From NCBI RefSeq assembly GCF_020510625.1, contig NZ_CP075191.1, positions 3,318,501 to 3,382,500 on the forward strand: a stretch of DNA of 64,000 bases. Reading direction: 5' to 3'. Position 1 is the first letter of the stretch, and each line of letters opens with the position of its first letter. The position numbers and the translations under genes were made by a program. Origin of the DNA: Ferribacterium limneticum. GTDB taxonomy: Bacteria > Pseudomonadota > Gammaproteobacteria > Burkholderiales > Rhodocyclaceae. Below the pieces are notes generated by a model. That model was given only the letters and a program-made list of their open reading frames with translations. It was not told where the DNA came from and made no database searches. Positions 18,427-29,330 of the stretch are shown piece by piece.

Positions 18427-18447
18427 AGGCCGCTCGCGGCGGCCTTT
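18425..18447. terminator. bidirectional intrinsic terminator between iclR-type gene and pbpG
   Basis: A 9-bp stem (AAAGGCCGC / GCGGCCTTT) with a 5-nt loop. It overlaps the end of the IclR gene and lies before the convergent pbpG 3' end; T-rich sequence follows on the minus strand. Confidence 0.7.
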
Positions 18448-18467
18448 GACTTGCTTCGTTCAGGCAA

Positions 18468-19553
18468 TTACGCCGGGCGGCGCGATCCAGATCCCAGACC
18501 GGCACTTTCCATCCAGCGCTTGATCCGGTTGGCATCACCAACCCGGGTCATTTTGCCGTTCGAATCGAGCAGCACAATCACGACCGGCTTGTCGGCCACG
18601 CGGGCCTGCATCACCAGACAACGCCCGGCTTCGGAAATATAACCGGTCTTCGAAACACCAATTTCCCAGTTGTCGTTGCGGACCAGCGCGTTGGTATTGT
18701 GGAAGTCGCGGATGCGTCCGTTCAGTTCCACCCTGGCTTCCGCCGTCGTCGAATACTGGCGGATTTCCGGGTAGCGCGCGGCAGCCGCCACCATGCGGGC
18801 CAGATCGTGCGCGGTCGAGACGTTATTGCTCGACAGACCGGTCGGTTCTTCAAATCGCGAGTTGTACATGCCCAAGGCTTGCGCCTTCTTGTTCATTGCT
18901 TGGACAAAAGCGGGCAGGCCGCCAGGGTAATGCCGACCCAGGGAGTTGGCCGCGCGATTTTCCGACGACATCAACGCCAGCAGCATCGCTGCCTCGCGGG
19001 TCATGGTTGTGCCAACCGGCAAGCGCGAACGTGTCCCTTTCAAGCCATCGACGTCTGCATCGCCAATGGCGATGAGTTCCTGCAGGTCGAGCTTGGCATC
19101 CAGAACGACCATGGCGGTCATCAGCTTGGAAATGGAGGCGATCGGCACCACCAGATCTGGCTGTTTTTCGATCATGGCCTGACCGGTGGTCTGATCGATG
19201 ACCAGCGCCGAGGCCGAATAGAGCGCCAGACGACTCGGATCGGCATCCATGTCCATCATCGAGGCGTGACGAATCGGCTTTGCGGCAGGCCTGGCGGAAT
19301 GGGCGACAACGGTTTTCCCGGTGTGACGGGACTGGGCTGCAGCTTTCCCGGTCGGCGCTGCCTTGGCAACTGATTTCGTCGCTTGTTTGCCAGCCGACTT
19401 GGCGGCCAGGGGGGCCTTGCTCGCCGCCTTTGCCGTTCCTTTTTTCGCGACCTGCTGCTCGGACTTCTTTGCCGTCGCAGCTGCAACGGGGGCTTGCATG
19501 CCAACGCCCAACAAGGCGCCGACCAACAAGGCGGCCTTCAGTTTATGTTTCAT
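18468..19553 (-). CDS. pbpG: D-alanyl-D-alanine endopeptidase (PBP7 type)
   Basis: A 361-residue periplasmic serine peptidase of the S11 family. It has a signal peptide (1-25), then a long Lys/Ala-rich linker (about 27-100) that is unusual in length. The catalytic domain has SISK (S140, K143), SEN (S197-N199) and KTG (302-304). It cleaves D-Ala cross-links during peptidoglycan remodelling. The Lys-rich linker may contact the wall or outer membrane. It is monocistronic. Confidence 0.92.
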   Translation of the reverse strand: MKHKLKAALLVGALLGVGMQAPVAAATAKKSEQQVAKKGTAKAASKAPLAAKSAGKQATKSVAKAAPTGKAAAQSRHTGKTVVAHSARPAAKPIRHASMMDMDADPSRLALYSASALVIDQTTGQAMIEKQPDLVVPIASISKLMTAMVVLDAKLDLQELIAIGDADVDGLKGTRSRLPVGTTMTREAAMLLALMSSENRAANSLGRHYPGGLPAFVQAMNKKAQALGMYNSRFEEPTGLSSNNVSTAHDLARMVAAAARYPEIRQYSTTAEARVELNGRIRDFHNTNALVRNDNWEIGVSKTGYISEAGRCLVMQARVADKPVVIVLLDSNGKMTRVGDANRIKRWMESAGLGSGSRRPA

Positions 19554-19658
19554 TTACTATCTCCTGCCAACATCGGGCAAAGTTTACCTTACTTTAGCAG
19601 GAGATATGGAAATATCAATAAAAAATAGATAGATACAACAACAACTTAAAGCAGTTGG

Positions 19659-21938
19659 TCACACCGCATCGACAACGGTCAGTGCAGTCATATTGACGAT
19701 GCGGCGAACGGTTGCCGTCGGCGTCAGGATATTGACCGGCTTGGCGGCCCCGAGCAGGATCGGACCAATAGTCAGGTTATCCCCGGCCGCTACCTTCAGC
19801 AGGTTGAAGGAGATATTAGCCGCATCCAGCGTCGGCATGATCAGCAGATTGGCCTGCCCCTTGAGACGAGAATTCGGGAAGGCCGCCTGACGAATACGCT
19901 CATCCAGTGCGGCATCGCCGTGCATTTCGCCCTCGACTTCCAGATCCGGCGCCCGCCGGTTCAACAGGGCCAGGACATCGCGCATCTTGACCGAGGTTGG
20001 CGTGTCTTCGGTTCCGAAAGTGGAGTGAGAAAGCAGCGCCACCTTTGGCACGATACCGAAATTGCGGATTTCTTCTGCGGCCAGCAAAGTCATGTCAGCC
20101 AACTGTTCGGCGCTCGGGTCGTAGTTGACGTAGGTATCGCCGATGAACACGGTGCGCTCCGGCAACATCAGCAGGTTCATCGCATAGTAACGATCATGGT
20201 CGGCCCGGGTGCCGATCACGCTTTGCACATATTCACGATGCGTCTCATGACGCCCGAAGGTACCGCAAATCAAACCGTCGGCGTAACCCAGACGAACCAT
20301 CAGCGCGCCATAGAGCGTGTTGCGACGACGCACTTCGCGCCGCGCATAGTCCGGCGAGACCCCTTTACGCTCCATCAAGCCGTGGTAAGTCGTCCAGAAT
20401 TCCTCGTAGTGCTCGTCGAAGAAAGCGGAATTATCGGAGTGCACCACCTCGAAATCCTCGCCTTCACGAATGCGCAGTCCGGCGGCTTCGATCCGGCGGT
20501 TGATTTCGGCATGGCGACCAATCAGGATCGGCTTGGCAATGCCTTCATCACGAACCACCTGCACGGCACGCAGCACGCGCTCGTCCTCGCCTTCGGCAAA
20601 GACGATGCGCTTCGGCGCCATCTTGGCCTGCGAGAAGACCGGCTTCATGATCATGCCGGAGTGATAGACAAACTCGTTCAAGCCCTGGATATAGGCGTCC
20701 CAGTCCTTGATCGGTCGAGTCGCGACACCAGAATCCATGCCCGCCTTGGCGACCGCCGGGGCGATCTTGACGATCAGGCGCGGGTCAAACGGATTCGGAA
20801 TCAGGTATTCGGGACCAAAGCTGGCGACTTTCTCACCATAGGCGCGAGCTGCCACTTCCGATTGCTCGGCGCGGGCCAGTTCGGCAATCGCCTTGACGGC
20901 GGCCATTTTCATTTCCTCGGTAATCGTCGTCGCGCCGACATCGAGGGCGCCGCGGAAAATGAAGGGGAAGCACAGGACGTTATTGACCTGATTGGGGTAA
21001 TCAGAACGGCCGGTGCAGATGATGGCGTCGCTGCGGACGCTCTTGACCAGTTCCGGCGTGATTTCCGGCGTCGGATTGGCCAGCGCCATGATCAGTGGGT
21101 TGGCTGCCATCTTGGCCACCATCTCTGGCTTCAACACGCCACCTGCCGACAGGCCGAGGAAAACATCGGCATCGGCGATCACTTCGCCGAGCGTCCGGGA
21201 ATCCGTGACCTTGGCGTAGCGCGCCTTGATTTCGTCCATTTCTTCGACGCGGCCTTCATAGACTAGGCCCTTGATATCGGTCACCCAGATATTGCTCGGC
21301 GGCGCGCCGAGCATGACCAGCAGGTCGAGACAAGCCAGCGCCGCAGCACCGGCACCGGAGGTGACGATCTTGACCTTGGACAAGTCCTTGCCGATCAGGT
21401 GCAGGCCATTCAGGATGGCCGCGCCGACGACAATTGCCGTACCGTGCTGGTCATCGTGGAAAACGGGAATCTTCATGCGTTCGCGCAGCTTCTTCTCGAT
21501 GTAGAAGCACTCGGGGGCCTTGATGTCTTCCAGATTGATGCCGCCAAAAGTCGGCTCGAGCGAGGCGATGGTGTCGATCAGCTTGTCCGGGTCGCGCTCT
21601 TCGATTTCGATATCGAAGACGTCGATGTTGGCGAACTTCTTGAACAGCACGCCCTTGCCTTCCATGACCGGCTTGGCAGCGAGCGGACCGATCGCACCGA
21701 GGCCAAGGACGGCCGTACCGTTAGTGATGACGCCAACTAGGTTGGCCCGGGAAGTCAGCGTGCTCGCTTCGCGCGGATCGGCGACGATTTCTTCGCAGGC
21801 AAAGGCGACGCCCGGCGAATAAGCCATCGACAGGTCGTACTGATTGGTCAGTTGCTTGATTGGGGTCACCGCAATCTTGCCCGGCTTGGGCTCGCGGTGA
21901 TAGTAGAGAGCTGCTTCGCGTAATTGCCGTGAATCCAT
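19659..21938 (-). CDS. maeB: NADP-dependent malic enzyme with phosphotransacetylase-like domain
   Basis: A 759-residue MaeB-type enzyme: an N-terminal malic domain (about 1-160, [15 protein letters not shown]), an NAD(P)-binding domain (about 160-420, with [17 protein letters not shown]), and a C-terminal phosphotransacetylase-like domain (about 430-759) that regulates activity through acetyl-CoA. It decarboxylates malate to pyruvate with NADPH production. The 243-bp gap to pckG holds both divergent promoters, a logical pairing at the C4/C3 node. Confidence 0.95.
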   Translation of the reverse strand: MDSRQLREAALYYHREPKPGKIAVTPIKQLTNQYDLSMAYSPGVAFACEEIVADPREASTLTSRANLVGVITNGTAVLGLGAIGPLAAKPVMEGKGVLFKKFANIDVFDIEIEERDPDKLIDTIASLEPTFGGINLEDIKAPECFYIEKKLRERMKIPVFHDDQHGTAIVVGAAILNGLHLIGKDLSKVKIVTSGAGAAALACLDLLVMLGAPPSNIWVTDIKGLVYEGRVEEMDEIKARYAKVTDSRTLGEVIADADVFLGLSAGGVLKPEMVAKMAANPLIMALANPTPEITPELVKSVRSDAIICTGRSDYPNQVNNVLCFPFIFRGALDVGATTITEEMKMAAVKAIAELARAEQSEVAARAYGEKVASFGPEYLIPNPFDPRLIVKIAPAVAKAGMDSGVATRPIKDWDAYIQGLNEFVYHSGMIMKPVFSQAKMAPKRIVFAEGEDERVLRAVQVVRDEGIAKPILIGRHAEINRRIEAAGLRIREGEDFEVVHSDNSAFFDEHYEEFWTTYHGLMERKGVSPDYARREVRRRNTLYGALMVRLGYADGLICGTFGRHETHREYVQSVIGTRADHDRYYAMNLLMLPERTVFIGDTYVNYDPSAEQLADMTLLAAEEIRNFGIVPKVALLSHSTFGTEDTPTSVKMRDVLALLNRRAPDLEVEGEMHGDAALDERIRQAAFPNSRLKGQANLLIMPTLDAANISFNLLKVAAGDNLTIGPILLGAAKPVNILTPTATVRRIVNMTALTVVDAV

Positions 21939-22181
21939 GTCGCCTCCGTTTTATATCGTGAAATGCCATCTCGAATCGCGGAAAATCATACCATGCAACA
22001 GCTCATTCAAGCCCCTCGGGTATCACTTAGAGGCACAAAGTCAAGTAGATGTTTACCCTGAGTTGATGCATAATTACGGGCTTCCCAGCCGACGGCCCCT
22101 CGCCGCTCTAAGTCTTGGTGGCAGCTCCCGGCGACTGGCGTGAAACCTAGCTATTTCAGTAACTTAGAGAGAGACATCGCC

Positions 22182-24026
22182 ATGACCGCACCGCTGAATG
22201 CACCTGATTACGTCAAACACGAAGGCCTGAAGAAATGGGTCGCCGAGATTGCCGCCCTGACCCAGCCGGACCGTATCCACTGGGCCGACGGTTCGCAGGA
22301 AGAGTATGACCGCCTGTGCGCGGAAATGGTAGAGGCCGGCACGCTGATCAAGCTGAACGAAGCCAAGCGCCCGAATTCCTTCCTCGCCTTCTCCGATCCG
22401 TCCGACGTAGCCCGTGTCGAAGACCGCACCTATATCTGCTCCGAGAACAAAGAAGACGCCGGCCCGACCAATAACTGGGAAGCCCCGGCCAAGATGCGCG
22501 AAACGATGAACAGCATCTTCAAGGGCTGCATGAAGGGCCGTACGATGTACGTCATCCCCTTCTCCATGGGGCCGCTCGGCTCGCCGATCGCCCACATCGG
22601 TTTCGAAATCACCGACTCCGCCTACGTCGTCGTCAACATGCGCACCATGACCCGCATGGGCAAGGCCGTCTTCGACGTCCTTGGCACCAATGGCGAATTT
22701 GTGCCCTGTATCCACACCGTCGGCGCCCCGCTCGAGCCGGGCCAGCAGGATGCCAAGTGGCCATGCAACCCGACCGTCAAGTACATCGTGCATTACCCGG
22801 AAACCCGTGAAATCTGGTCGTACGGTTCCGGCTACGGCGGCAACGCCCTGCTTGGCAAGAAGTGCTTTGCCCTGCGTATCGCCTCCAACATGGCCCGCGA
22901 TCAGGGTTGGCTGGCCGAACACATGCTCATCCTCGGCGTCGAATCGCCGGAAGGTGAAAAGAGCTACGTTGCAGCCGCTTTCCCGTCGGCCTGCGGCAAG
23001 ACCAACTTCGCCATGCTGATCCCGCCGAAGACGCTCGACGGCTGGAAGATCACCACCATCGGCGACGACATCGCCTGGATCAAGCCGCGCGTCGACAAAG
23101 ATGGCGTCACCCGCTTCTACGCCATCAACCCGGAAGCCGGTTTCTTCGGCGTCGCTCCGGGCACCTCGGAAAAGACCAACTTCAACGCGCTGGCCACGTT
23201 GAAGGAAAACATCATCTTCACCAACGTCGCGCTGACCGACGACGGCGACGTGTGGTGGGAAGGCCTGACCAAGCAGGCGCCGGATCACCTGATCGACTGG
23301 CAAGGTAACGACTGGACGCCGGAAGACGGCAAAGCCGGCAAGAAGGCCGCCCACGCCAACTCCCGCTTCACCGCCCCGGCCAACCAGTGCCCGTCGGTTG
23401 ACGAAGCCTGGGAAGACCCGGCCGGCGTGCCGATTTCCGCCTTCATCTTCGGCGGCCGTCGCGCCACCACCGTGCCGCTGGTGTACGAAGCTTTCAACTG
23501 GAACTACGGCGTCTACATGGCCGCCACTCTCGGCTCCGAAACCACTGCTGCCGCCTTCGGTCAGCAGGGCGTTGTCCGCCGCGACCCGTTCGCCATGCTG
23601 CCGTTCTGCGGCTACCACATGGGCGATTACTTCAACCATTGGCTGAAGATGGGCAAGACCGTTGATGCCGCCCCGAAGATCTTCTGCGTGAATTGGTTCC
23701 GCATGAACGAAAAGGGCGAATTCATGTGGCCGGGCTTCGGCGACAACATGCGCGTCCTGAAGTGGATCGTTCAGCGTTGCAAGGGCAAGGTTGCCGCCAA
23801 GGAAACCGCGCTGGGCTGGATGCCGCAATTCGAAGACATCGACTGGACTGGTCTGGACATCAACAAGGCAGAATTCAACAGCCTGACCAACATCGATGCC
23901 GATGCCTGGAAATCCGAACTGGCCGGCCACAAGGAGTGGTTCGACAAGATGGGTGAAAAGCTGCCGCGCGAATTCACCCTGAAGCGCGAACTGTTCGAAA
24001 TGGCACTGTTCAAGAACGCTGATTAA
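22182..24026 (+). CDS. pckG: phosphoenolpyruvate carboxykinase (GTP)
   Basis: A 614-residue GTP-dependent PEPCK. The kinase P-loop is in [13 protein letters not shown] (about residues 266-278), the metal/nucleotide segments are in TIGDDIAWI, and the family signature [13 protein letters not shown] is present. It converts oxaloacetate to PEP for gluconeogenesis. ATG 22182 has an AGAGAG site 8 bp upstream; an in-frame GTG at 22140 is less likely. A strong terminator follows. Confidence 0.96.
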   Translation: MTAPLNAPDYVKHEGLKKWVAEIAALTQPDRIHWADGSQEEYDRLCAEMVEAGTLIKLNEAKRPNSFLAFSDPSDVARVEDRTYICSENKEDAGPTNNWEAPAKMRETMNSIFKGCMKGRTMYVIPFSMGPLGSPIAHIGFEITDSAYVVVNMRTMTRMGKAVFDVLGTNGEFVPCIHTVGAPLEPGQQDAKWPCNPTVKYIVHYPETREIWSYGSGYGGNALLGKKCFALRIASNMARDQGWLAEHMLILGVESPEGEKSYVAAAFPSACGKTNFAMLIPPKTLDGWKITTIGDDIAWIKPRVDKDGVTRFYAINPEAGFFGVAPGTSEKTNFNALATLKENIIFTNVALTDDGDVWWEGLTKQAPDHLIDWQGNDWTPEDGKAGKKAAHANSRFTAPANQCPSVDEAWEDPAGVPISAFIFGGRRATTVPLVYEAFNWNYGVYMAATLGSETTAAAFGQQGVVRRDPFAMLPFCGYHMGDYFNHWLKMGKTVDAAPKIFCVNWFRMNEKGEFMWPGFGDNMRVLKWIVQRCKGKVAAKETALGWMPQFEDIDWTGLDINKAEFNSLTNIDADAWKSELAGHKEWFDKMGEKLPREFTLKRELFEMALFKNAD

Positions 24027-24047
24027 TTTCTGTTCTTGCTATGATCG

Positions 24048-24072
24048 ACGGCCACCTCGGGGTGGCCGTTTT
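24048..24072 (+). terminator. intrinsic terminator after pckG
   Basis: A 9-bp stem (ACGGCCACC / GGTGGCCGT) with a TCGG tetraloop and a short T run, 21 bp after the pckG stop. Confidence 0.85.
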
Positions 24073-24087
24073 ACTTTGGAGAACCAC

Positions 24088-25248
24088 ATGTACCGCCCCG
24101 CCCAACGCCTCGCAGATATCGAGCCCTTCCACGTCGTCGAATTGCTGACTCGGGCTCGACAGCTGGAAGCCGAGGGGCGCGACATCATTCACATGGAAGT
24201 GGGCGAGCCTGACTTCCCGACACCTGAGCTTATCGCCAACGCGGCGATCAATGCGATCAAAAGCGGGAAAACCCTCTACACCCAGGCCCTCGGTCTGCCC
24301 GAATTGCGCGAGGCAATCAGCCAGTTTTATCGCGAACGCTACGGAGTTGCCGTTCCGGCCTCACGCATTGCCGTCACCAACGGGGCTTCCGGGGCGCTGA
24401 ACCTGGCCTTCGCCTGCCTGGCCGACCCGGGCAGCGAATGGCTGCTGACCGATCCCGGCTACCCGTGCAACCGGCACATTTTGCGGGCTTTCGAAGGGCG
24501 ACCACAGAACATCCCGGTCGGCCCGGACACCAACTTCCAGCCGACACCGGAACTGCTGCGCCGGCACTGGAAGCCGAGCACCGTGGGTTTGCTGGTTGCC
24601 TCTCCGGCCAACCCGACCGGCACCTTGCTCACGCTCCCGGAGATCACCGGGCTGGCAGATGTCTGTCGTGAAAAGAACGGCCATTTTTTGGTCGACGAGA
24701 TTTACCACGGGTTGACCTACGAGATTGAAGCGCCCACGGCATGTGCTGCCGGCGAAGATATCTGGGTCATCAACAGCTTCTCAAAATATTTCCAGATGAC
24801 TGGTTGGCGCCTCGGCTGGATGGTCATTCCAGAAGCCTATGTCCGCGATGTCGAAAAGTTGGCCCAGAACCTCACCCTCTGCCCCTCGACGCCAGCCCAG
24901 CATGCGGCACTGGCAGCCTTCGAGCCTGACACCATCGCCATCCTCGAAAGTCGGCGCAGCGAATTCCGTCGCCGCCGAGACTTCCTTGCCCCGGCGCTGG
25001 AGGCAATCGGCTTCCGCATCACGGCCCGCCCCGAAGGCGCGTTCTATCTGTATTGCGATTGCTCGGTGCTGGCCGATGACAGCTTCGCGCTGGCCAAGGA
25101 TCTGCTGGAGAAGACAGGGGTCGCTGCCACCCCTGGCCTTGACTTTGGCAGCAACCAGCCCGAGAAGCACATCCGCTTCGCCTACACCACCGGCGTTGAG
25201 CGGCTGGCCGAGGCAGTGGAACGCCTAAGCCGCTATTTCGGCCGGTAG
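24088..25248 (+). CDS. PLP-dependent aminotransferase (class I/II)
   Basis: A 386-residue fold-type I aminotransferase. It has SPANPTGT for the cofactor/substrate pocket, DEIYHGLTYE, and the Schiff-base Lys in SFSKYFQMTGWRLGW (about residue 236). It probably acts on an amino acid and 2-oxoglutarate or pyruvate; the exact substrate is not readable. ATG 24088 has a TTTGGAG site 7 bp upstream. The 3' end overlaps the convergent ampD gene by 24 bp. Confidence 0.9.
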   Translation: MYRPAQRLADIEPFHVVELLTRARQLEAEGRDIIHMEVGEPDFPTPELIANAAINAIKSGKTLYTQALGLPELREAISQFYRERYGVAVPASRIAVTNGASGALNLAFACLADPGSEWLLTDPGYPCNRHILRAFEGRPQNIPVGPDTNFQPTPELLRRHWKPSTVGLLVASPANPTGTLLTLPEITGLADVCREKNGHFLVDEIYHGLTYEIEAPTACAAGEDIWVINSFSKYFQMTGWRLGWMVIPEAYVRDVEKLAQNLTLCPSTPAQHAALAAFEPDTIAILESRRSEFRRRRDFLAPALEAIGFRITARPEGAFYLYCDCSVLADDSFALAKDLLEKTGVAATPGLDFGSNQPEKHIRFAYTTGVERLAEAVERLSRYFGR

Positions 25249-25791
25249 TTCCAGCCCCGGGTAGCGTGAACGCAGGGCCACCCAGTCGAAATAAGGCCCC
25301 GGATCGGTCTTGCGTCCAGAGGCAATATGGCAATGGCCGGCGATGGCCATAATCGGATAGTGCGCACGCAAGGCGTCCAGCAAGCCCCACAACGAGGTGT
25401 ATTGCTCAGCGGTATAGGGCTGGCTATCCGAGCCTTCCAGCTCGATGCCCACCGAGTAATCGTTGCAGTTGTTACGCTCGCACCAGCAGGACTGCCCGGC
25501 ATGCCAGGCACGCCGGTCGCAGCCGACAAACTGAATGACTCGGCCATTCCGCCGGACATAGAAATGCGCGGATACCTGCAAGTCGGCAATGGTCGAAAAA
25601 TAAGGGTGCGCGTCAGGATTCAGCCGATTGAGGAAGAAGTCCTCGACCCAGTTACCCCCGAATTCATCGGGCGGGAGACTGATGTTGTGAATCACGACCA
25701 GAGATACTGCCTCCCCGGCCGGTCGCTCGCTAAAATTCGGCGACGGCAGCCAGTCAGCCCCCTCCAGCCAGCCGTCCGCCTGCCACGCCAT
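25225..25791 (-). CDS. ampD: 1,6-anhydro-N-acetylmuramyl-L-alanine amidase AmpD
   Basis: A 188-residue cytoplasmic zinc amidase of the amidase_2 family. It cleaves anhydro-muropeptides in cell-wall recycling. Zinc-ligand contexts VVIHNISLPP, AWHAGQS and GHCHIASGRKTDPGP are present. ATG 25791 overlaps the pilR stop (TGATG), so it is the last gene of the PP0621-pilS-pilR-ampD run. Confidence 0.93.
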   Translation of the reverse strand: MAWQADGWLEGADWLPSPNFSERPAGEAVSLVVIHNISLPPDEFGGNWVEDFFLNRLNPDAHPYFSTIADLQVSAHFYVRRNGRVIQFVGCDRRAWHAGQSCWCERNNCNDYSVGIELEGSDSQPYTAEQYTSLWGLLDALRAHYPIMAIAGHCHIASGRKTDPGPYFDWVALRSRYPGLELPAEIAA

Positions 25792-27149
25792 CACTCGATG
25801 CCCAGACGCTCAAGCCGGTAGCGCATGGAGCGGAAGGTCACGCCAAGCAGACGGGCCGCCGCCGTACGGTTCCCCTCGGCCTTCTGCAAGGCTTCCAGAA
25901 TGGCCTGACGCTCGAGGCGATTCAGATATTCATCCAGAGTTTCGCTGCCCCGCCCCGGCGCTTCACCACCCGGCATTTCCTCGGGACCAAGATGCAGGTC
26001 GTCGACTTCGATGGTATCGCCAGCGCAAAGGGCCGTTGCTCGCTCCAGGATGTTTTCCAGCTCGCGCACGTTGCCCGGAAAGGAATAGAACTCCAGCGCT
26101 TTCAGCGCGCCGTTTGAGAGTTTTGGCGTAGCCTCCCCGAAAACTCGCCGCAGGATGGCATCAACCAGCGGGGCAATATCCTCCAGGCGTTCGCGCAAGG
26201 GCGGCATGCGGAGTTCAATCACGTTCAGCCGGTAATACAAGTCCTGCCGGAAGCCGCCCTTTTCGACCAGATCGCGCAGATTACGATGGGTCGCACAGAT
26301 GATCCGGACGTCTACCGGCTCTTCGGCCACACTACCCACCTTGCGCACCCGTTTTTCCTGAATGGCACGCAGCAGCTTGACCTGCATGGCCAGCGGCAGA
26401 TCAGCCACTTCGTCGAGGAACAGCGTACCCCCGTTGGCGGCCTGGAAAAATCCCTCGCGCTCACTATCGGCGCCGGTAAATGCCCCTTTCCGATAACCGA
26501 AGAATTCGCTTTCCATCAGGTTTTCCGGAATCGCCCCGCAGTTAACCGGAACGAAGGGCCCTGCCGCTCGAGCGCTGCGGCTATGGATCAATCGGGCACC
26601 CAACTCCTTGCCGCTGCCGGACTCGCCGGAAATGTAGATCGGCGCCTGGCTGCGCGCCAGCTTCTCGATCATCGCCCGTACCTGCTGCATGCTCGGGGAG
26701 TCGCCAATCAGCGATTGCAGGGGATCTTCATCGTCCCCCTGCCCGCCGCCTGGCAAACGTAAGGCAGACTTGATCAGCGCGCGTAGTTGCTCAAGCCCGA
26801 CCGGCTTGGCCAGATAGTCGAAAGCCCCCGCCTTCAAGGCGGCGACGGCATTTCCAGCGCTGCCATAGGCGGTAATGACAGCTACCGGCGTTTGGGGGTA
26901 ATGCTCGGTGATGAGGCGAACGATTTCCAGCCCCTCGCCATCCGGCAGGCGCATATCGGTCAGGCAGAGCTGAAAATCATCGGCCTCAAGCGCGGCTTTC
27001 GCCTCAGCCACCGAACCCACACACTCGGTGGCCAGGCCCATGCGAGCCAAGGTTAAATCGATCAGTTCACGGATATCGGGCTCGTCATCAACAACGAGAA
27101 CCCGGCTTAATTCGCCGCGCGGACGCCGTTCGGTTCTGACAACTGACAC
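25791..27149 (-). CDS. pilR: sigma-54 response regulator PilR
   Basis: A 452-residue NtrC-type regulator: a receiver domain ([13 protein letters not shown], acceptor Asp in [11 protein letters not shown]), an AAA+ domain with Walker A GESGSGKE and the sigma-54 contact GAFTGA, and a C-terminal Fis-type helix-turn-helix ([14 protein letters not shown]). It activates sigma-54 promoters such as pilA. I chose GTG 27149 because an AGGGAG site lies 9 bp upstream and the length fits PilR; the start overlaps pilS by 43 bp. Confidence 0.92.
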   Translation of the reverse strand: MSVVRTERRPRGELSRVLVVDDEPDIRELIDLTLARMGLATECVGSVAEAKAALEADDFQLCLTDMRLPDGEGLEIVRLITEHYPQTPVAVITAYGSAGNAVAALKAGAFDYLAKPVGLEQLRALIKSALRLPGGGQGDDEDPLQSLIGDSPSMQQVRAMIEKLARSQAPIYISGESGSGKELGARLIHSRSARAAGPFVPVNCGAIPENLMESEFFGYRKGAFTGADSEREGFFQAANGGTLFLDEVADLPLAMQVKLLRAIQEKRVRKVGSVAEEPVDVRIICATHRNLRDLVEKGGFRQDLYYRLNVIELRMPPLRERLEDIAPLVDAILRRVFGEATPKLSNGALKALEFYSFPGNVRELENILERATALCAGDTIEVDDLHLGPEEMPGGEAPGRGSETLDEYLNRLERQAILEALQKAEGNRTAAARLLGVTFRSMRYRLERLGIE

Positions 27150-28720
27150 GTATCGTTTCTCCCTGCCACAATGAAATGCGCCCCGGAACCCGAGGCCATC
27201 AATTCCAAGCTCGCACCGTTGGTTGCACAAAGCTCACGGGCGATGAACAACCCCAGGCCAGTCCCCTGAGTATGCGTCGTAAAAAATGGCTCAAAAATCT
27301 GTTCGCGCACGGTTTCCGGAACCCCCGGACCATCATCGATCACATGCAATTCTACCCGTCCCTCACCTTGGGCGCCGAGCACCTCGATCCGTACCGCTCC
27401 TGGTCCCTTGGTCGAATGACGCAGCGCGTTGCTGACCAGATTCCACAAGATCTGGTGCAGATGGGAGCGATCAAAACAGATGTTCTGTGGCCCAGATGCC
27501 TTGAGCAAGACGATATCCGGAGACAAATTCTCCGTTGCCAAAAAGTGTTCGACAAAATTCGCGCAGAACTCGCCCACCTGCAACAATTCAGGCTCGGCGC
27601 GATTCTGCCGCCCCAACTCCAGAATATCGCGCACGATCCGGTCAAGCCGGATCACGTTATCGTTAAGAATACGCAGCAGACGTTCCTGCATTTCACCACG
27701 GCGCTCCTCGCGCAACAGCTCGCCGGCATGGCCAATCGCTGACAGCGGGTTGCGTATCTCGTGGGCAATACTTGCCGTCAAGCGGCCCAGCGAGGCCAGC
27801 TTCAACTGCTGGGCGTGCTCCTTGATCCGCCCGACATCCTCAAGGAAGACCAGCACCTCGCCATCCGAACTTGGTGTCCGCTCGAAACGGGCACGCAAAT
27901 CCCGGCCTTCGGCACCGCAAAAAAGAAGTCCGTCTTCATTGCCTCCGGACTCCCAAACCTGAAGTGCGCCGGCCAATTCCGGAGCGCAACTGGCCAGAAG
28001 CACCGCCTGATCGTCCGAAGACAAGCCAAGCATATTTTTGGCTACGGGATTGCAGCGACTCAGCACGCCCTCCTTGGCAATGATCAGCACGCCGTCCTGC
28101 ATCCGCTCGACGATGCGCTGGCTGATGCGAATCTGGTTATCCAGCGCTACCCCGCGCCGGCGGGCCAGATCTTCATTGACCATCACCCGCTGGCCCAACA
28201 GACGCGCAAGGATGGCCGTGGCAAAGAAGCCCGCCGAGATGAAGCCGGCCTGAACGATCGAGGCCTGATCAAACCCCTGGGCCACTATCCCGTAGGACTG
28301 CACCAGCAGCACAGCCACAGTCGCCACCGCCGCATAGAACAAGACCAGACGCCCGCGCCCCACCAGGCTGGCCGCCGCCAGCGAGACTAGCAGCAACACA
28401 CTCAATCCACTACTGACGCCACCCGCCAGGTACATCAGCGAACAGACGATAGCAATATCCACCATCATCTGGGCAGACAATTGCCGATTGAATCCATGCT
28501 GCCAATGGGTCGCCAGCACTAGCCCGGCAATCGTCGCCACCATGTAGGCCCCCGTCAGGCCAAACAGCAACAGCGACGGCATCAAATTCAGGCGAGCAGT
28601 CCACTCATGAGGAAAGAGGATCGCCAGGCAAAACAATCCGGCCAAAACGAGGCGATAAAGATTGAAATACTGGAAGGAGCGCCAGTTAGCCTCCCAGGTG
28701 GAGGAGAGCCAATCCGACAT
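27107..28720 (-). CDS. pilS: sensor histidine kinase PilS
   Basis: A 537-residue kinase. About six N-terminal membrane helices (residues ~15-190) are followed by a PAS-like region (~200-310) and the kinase core: H-box SIAHEIRNPLSAIGH, N-box LVSNALRHS, and G-boxes DDGPGVPE and GTGLGLFIAREL. It phosphorylates PilR to control type IV pilus genes. Its start overlaps the PP0621-type gene stop by 1 bp. Confidence 0.93.
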   Translation of the reverse strand: MSDWLSSTWEANWRSFQYFNLYRLVLAGLFCLAILFPHEWTARLNLMPSLLLFGLTGAYMVATIAGLVLATHWQHGFNRQLSAQMMVDIAIVCSLMYLAGGVSSGLSVLLLVSLAAASLVGRGRLVLFYAAVATVAVLLVQSYGIVAQGFDQASIVQAGFISAGFFATAILARLLGQRVMVNEDLARRRGVALDNQIRISQRIVERMQDGVLIIAKEGVLSRCNPVAKNMLGLSSDDQAVLLASCAPELAGALQVWESGGNEDGLLFCGAEGRDLRARFERTPSSDGEVLVFLEDVGRIKEHAQQLKLASLGRLTASIAHEIRNPLSAIGHAGELLREERRGEMQERLLRILNDNVIRLDRIVRDILELGRQNRAEPELLQVGEFCANFVEHFLATENLSPDIVLLKASGPQNICFDRSHLHQILWNLVSNALRHSTKGPGAVRIEVLGAQGEGRVELHVIDDGPGVPETVREQIFEPFFTTHTQGTGLGLFIARELCATNGASLELMASGSGAHFIVAGRNDTCQLSEPNGVRAAN

Positions 28721-28956
28721 CAGCGCCCCGTGGACCGGGATGCCGCCCGATGCGCTTCACAGCAATAGATCCGGCCGTCTTCGATGAGCCCCTCGCTCTC
28801 TGGCAAATGCACGCCGCAATGGACGCAAGTCACCATCTTTTCCTCAGTCGGAACGCGCCGTGTCGACGATGGTTTCGAATCCACCGACACCTTGCGCTTG
28901 GACCAAATCCACCAGACCACACCCAGAAACGCGAACAACAGCAGGTATTTCATCAT
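28720..28956 (-). CDS. PP0621 family protein
   Basis: A 78-residue protein with one N-terminal membrane helix (about 3-19) and a small cytosolic zinc-knuckle-like part, CVHCGVHLPESEG then CCEAHR. It matches the PP0621 family often found upstream of pilS in beta- and gammaproteobacteria. The role is unknown. It is the first gene of the pilSR unit. Confidence 0.85.
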   Translation of the reverse strand: MMKYLLLFAFLGVVWWIWSKRKVSVDSKPSSTRRVPTEEKMVTCVHCGVHLPESEGLIEDGRIYCCEAHRAASRSTGR

Positions 28957-29233
28957 TCATTCCAGAAACAAAATATTTACGGAGACGCCGTAATTTTTCT
29001 GCCGGTTATTGCCAGCCCAAGTTGAATTGAGCATACCACCAAGACCAGGGTGGGCAGAACAAGCGGCGCTTGATCAGCCGACGAAGTCCAACCAGGCACC
29101 GCACACAAGCCGAGGGGAAGCGAGACCCAAAAATTGGGGGAAACACCGAAAATCTTGAGGTTTTAACCTGAGCCAAGCAATCGCTTGGCGAACTGAGAGA
29201 TTCGAGTTTTTGACAAAAATGACGTGCGTCAAA

Positions 29234-29260
29234 TTAATAATCATTCTCATTTGATATAAT
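29234..29260 (+). promoter_or_regulatory. Fur box and -10 of the TonB receptor/ABC operon
   Basis: AATAATCATTCTCATTTGA (29236-29254) matches the AT-rich Fur consensus and is followed directly by TATAAT at 29255-29260. Iron-bound Fur here would block RNA polymerase. Confidence 0.75.
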
Positions 29261-29285
29261 TTCAGCAGTTGCTTATTTAATTCAG

Positions 29286-29310
29286 GCAAGCCAGCCATCG
29301 CAAGCCAGCC
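29286..29310 (+). repeat. paired leader element (GCAAGCCAGCC x2)
   Basis: Two identical 11-mers GCAAGCCAGCC start at 29286 and 29300, a 14-bp period, in the presumed 5' untranslated region between the -10 and the ribosome binding site. Related pairs occur at 37075, 45404, 45668 and 48325. Confidence 0.7.
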
Positions 29311-29330
29311 TTCACTCTCTGGAGTTTGAA

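Larger units (their letters stand above)
28957..29330. other. 374-bp intergenic region with iron-regulated promoter
   Basis: This lies between the divergent pilSR unit and a TonB receptor gene. It holds a 7-bp hairpin (GCCAAGC / GCTTGGC at 29172-29189), a Fur box, a TATAAT -10 and a repeated leader element (annotated separately). No gene is seen. Confidence 0.7.
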